NCBI GenBank assembly: GCA_945957305.1
Contig: CAMFLN010000148.1
Span: 1-7,018, forward strand
Direction: 5' to 3'
DNA length: 7,018 nucleotides
Source of the DNA: an uncultured Planctomycetaceae bacterium
GTDB taxonomy: Bacteria; Planctomycetota; Planctomycetia; Pirellulales; JACPPG01
Shown one piece after another: positions 6,805-7,018 of this stretch (position 1 is its first letter; the number at the start of each line of letters is the position of its first letter). The notes under the pieces are model-generated. The model was not told the origin of the DNA. It saw nothing but the letters and a program-made list of their open reading frames with translations, and made no database searches. The position numbers and the translations under genes were made by a program.

Positions 6805-6867
6805 ACCCGCCATAAGCCCGTCGCGGTCCCCTGGTCCGATAGGTTCGCTGAGGTGGGATTTAGCCCT

Positions 6868-6876
6868 GGGGAGGAG
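6868..6876 (+). promoter_or_regulatory. Strong Shine-Dalgarno sequence before the divergent GTG
   Basis: GGGGAGGAG on the plus strand ends five bases before the GTG at 6882. It is a better ribosome binding site than that of either His-rich gene here and is the main reason to take the divergent reading frame seriously. An in-frame TAG at 6861-6863 sets the upstream limit of that frame. Confidence 0.45.
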
Positions 6877-6881
6877 CAGCC

Positions 6882-7018
6882 GTGAAAGTCCAAATTGCCG
6901 GGTTAAACCGGTCGTTCCCGCCTCCAGAGGGGGAATTGCGGTTGCCAGCACGGACTGTGTGGTTTTTAATGTTTGGGGGTTCAACCCGGGATGGCCACGT
7001 GTTGAACCGTATAGGTGG
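6882..7018 (+). CDS. Possible divergent gene, N-terminal fragment of unknown function (cut by window end)
   Basis: GTG at 6882 opens a frame of 45 codons running off the right edge (MKVQIAGLNRSFPPPEGE at the start, TVWFLMFGGSTRDGHVL near residues 25-41). No family is recognisable from this fragment. Support is the GGGGAGGAG five bases upstream and the divergent placement against the leftward operon, a common position for a regulator. The N-terminus shows no signal peptide and no obvious helix-turn-helix. A competing minus-strand frame with a TTG start (6760-6984) covers the same bases. It has no ribosome binding site and runs over the candidate promoter, so I prefer the plus-strand frame. Moderate to low confidence. 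Confidence 0.35.
   Translation, partial: MKVQIAGLNRSFPPPEGELRLPARTVWFLMFGGSTRDGHVLNRIG
6978..7008. repeat. 8-bp inverted repeat at the right edge
   Basis: GGTTCAAC (6978-6985) and GTTGAACC (7001-7008) are perfect inverted copies with a 15-base spacer. They fall inside the possible divergent reading frame. It could be an operator, a hairpin or chance; I could not fit it to a tRNA T-arm. Confidence 0.2.

Noticed and set aside
6760..6984. Minus-strand 74-codon frame with a TTG start upstream of the operon
   Set aside because: No ribosome binding site, no recognisable features, and it runs over the candidate promoter of the small His-motif gene; weaker than the plus-strand GTG frame over the same bases.
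6975..6991. Possible tRNA T-arm (GGGGGTTCAACCCGGGA)
   Set aside because: The loop resembles TTCAANN, but the flanking stem pairs only at its first position and no acceptor or anticodon arms fit nearby.

Overview
This window looks like the front part of a heavy-metal efflux operon from a GC-rich Gram-negative bacterium. A Planctomycetes-type host (Pirellulales-like) is my best guess, from the general character of the proteins. No taxonomic marker is present, so this is inference.

Almost everything is transcribed leftward, on the minus strand. In transcription order the genes are: (1) a small secreted His-motif protein, 6731 to 6261; (2) a secreted, probably lipid-anchored protein with 22 histidines in a 55-residue stretch followed by a helical domain, 6143 to 5442; (3) a 684-residue periplasmic adaptor (membrane fusion protein) that is an internal tandem duplication, 5445 to 3391; (4) an inner-membrane RND pump of the heavy-metal (CusA/CzcA) branch, 3279 to beyond position 1, with 1093 codons visible and only its extreme C-terminus missing. 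Genes 2 and 3 share a 4-bp ATGA overlap, which suggests translational coupling. Gene 4 follows gene 3 after 111 bp and has its own strong ribosome binding site.

Together, genes 3 and 4 would supply two of the three parts of a tripartite metal exporter; no outer-membrane channel is in the window. The two His-rich secreted proteins and a His-Glu-Gly-His motif at the predicted mature N-terminus of the adaptor suggest that periplasmic metal capture is part of the system. The pump lacks, by eye, the methionine triad of the Cu(I)/Ag(I) pump CusA, so I do not assign copper or silver as the substrate.

The right end (about 6732 to 7018) holds a candidate leftward promoter, a cluster of GGACC/GGTCC palindromes just upstream of gene 1, and the start of a possible rightward (divergent) gene with a GTG start and a strong Shine-Dalgarno sequence, cut by the window end. 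The most unusual item is the fused double adaptor, whose second copy lacks the membrane-proximal domain.
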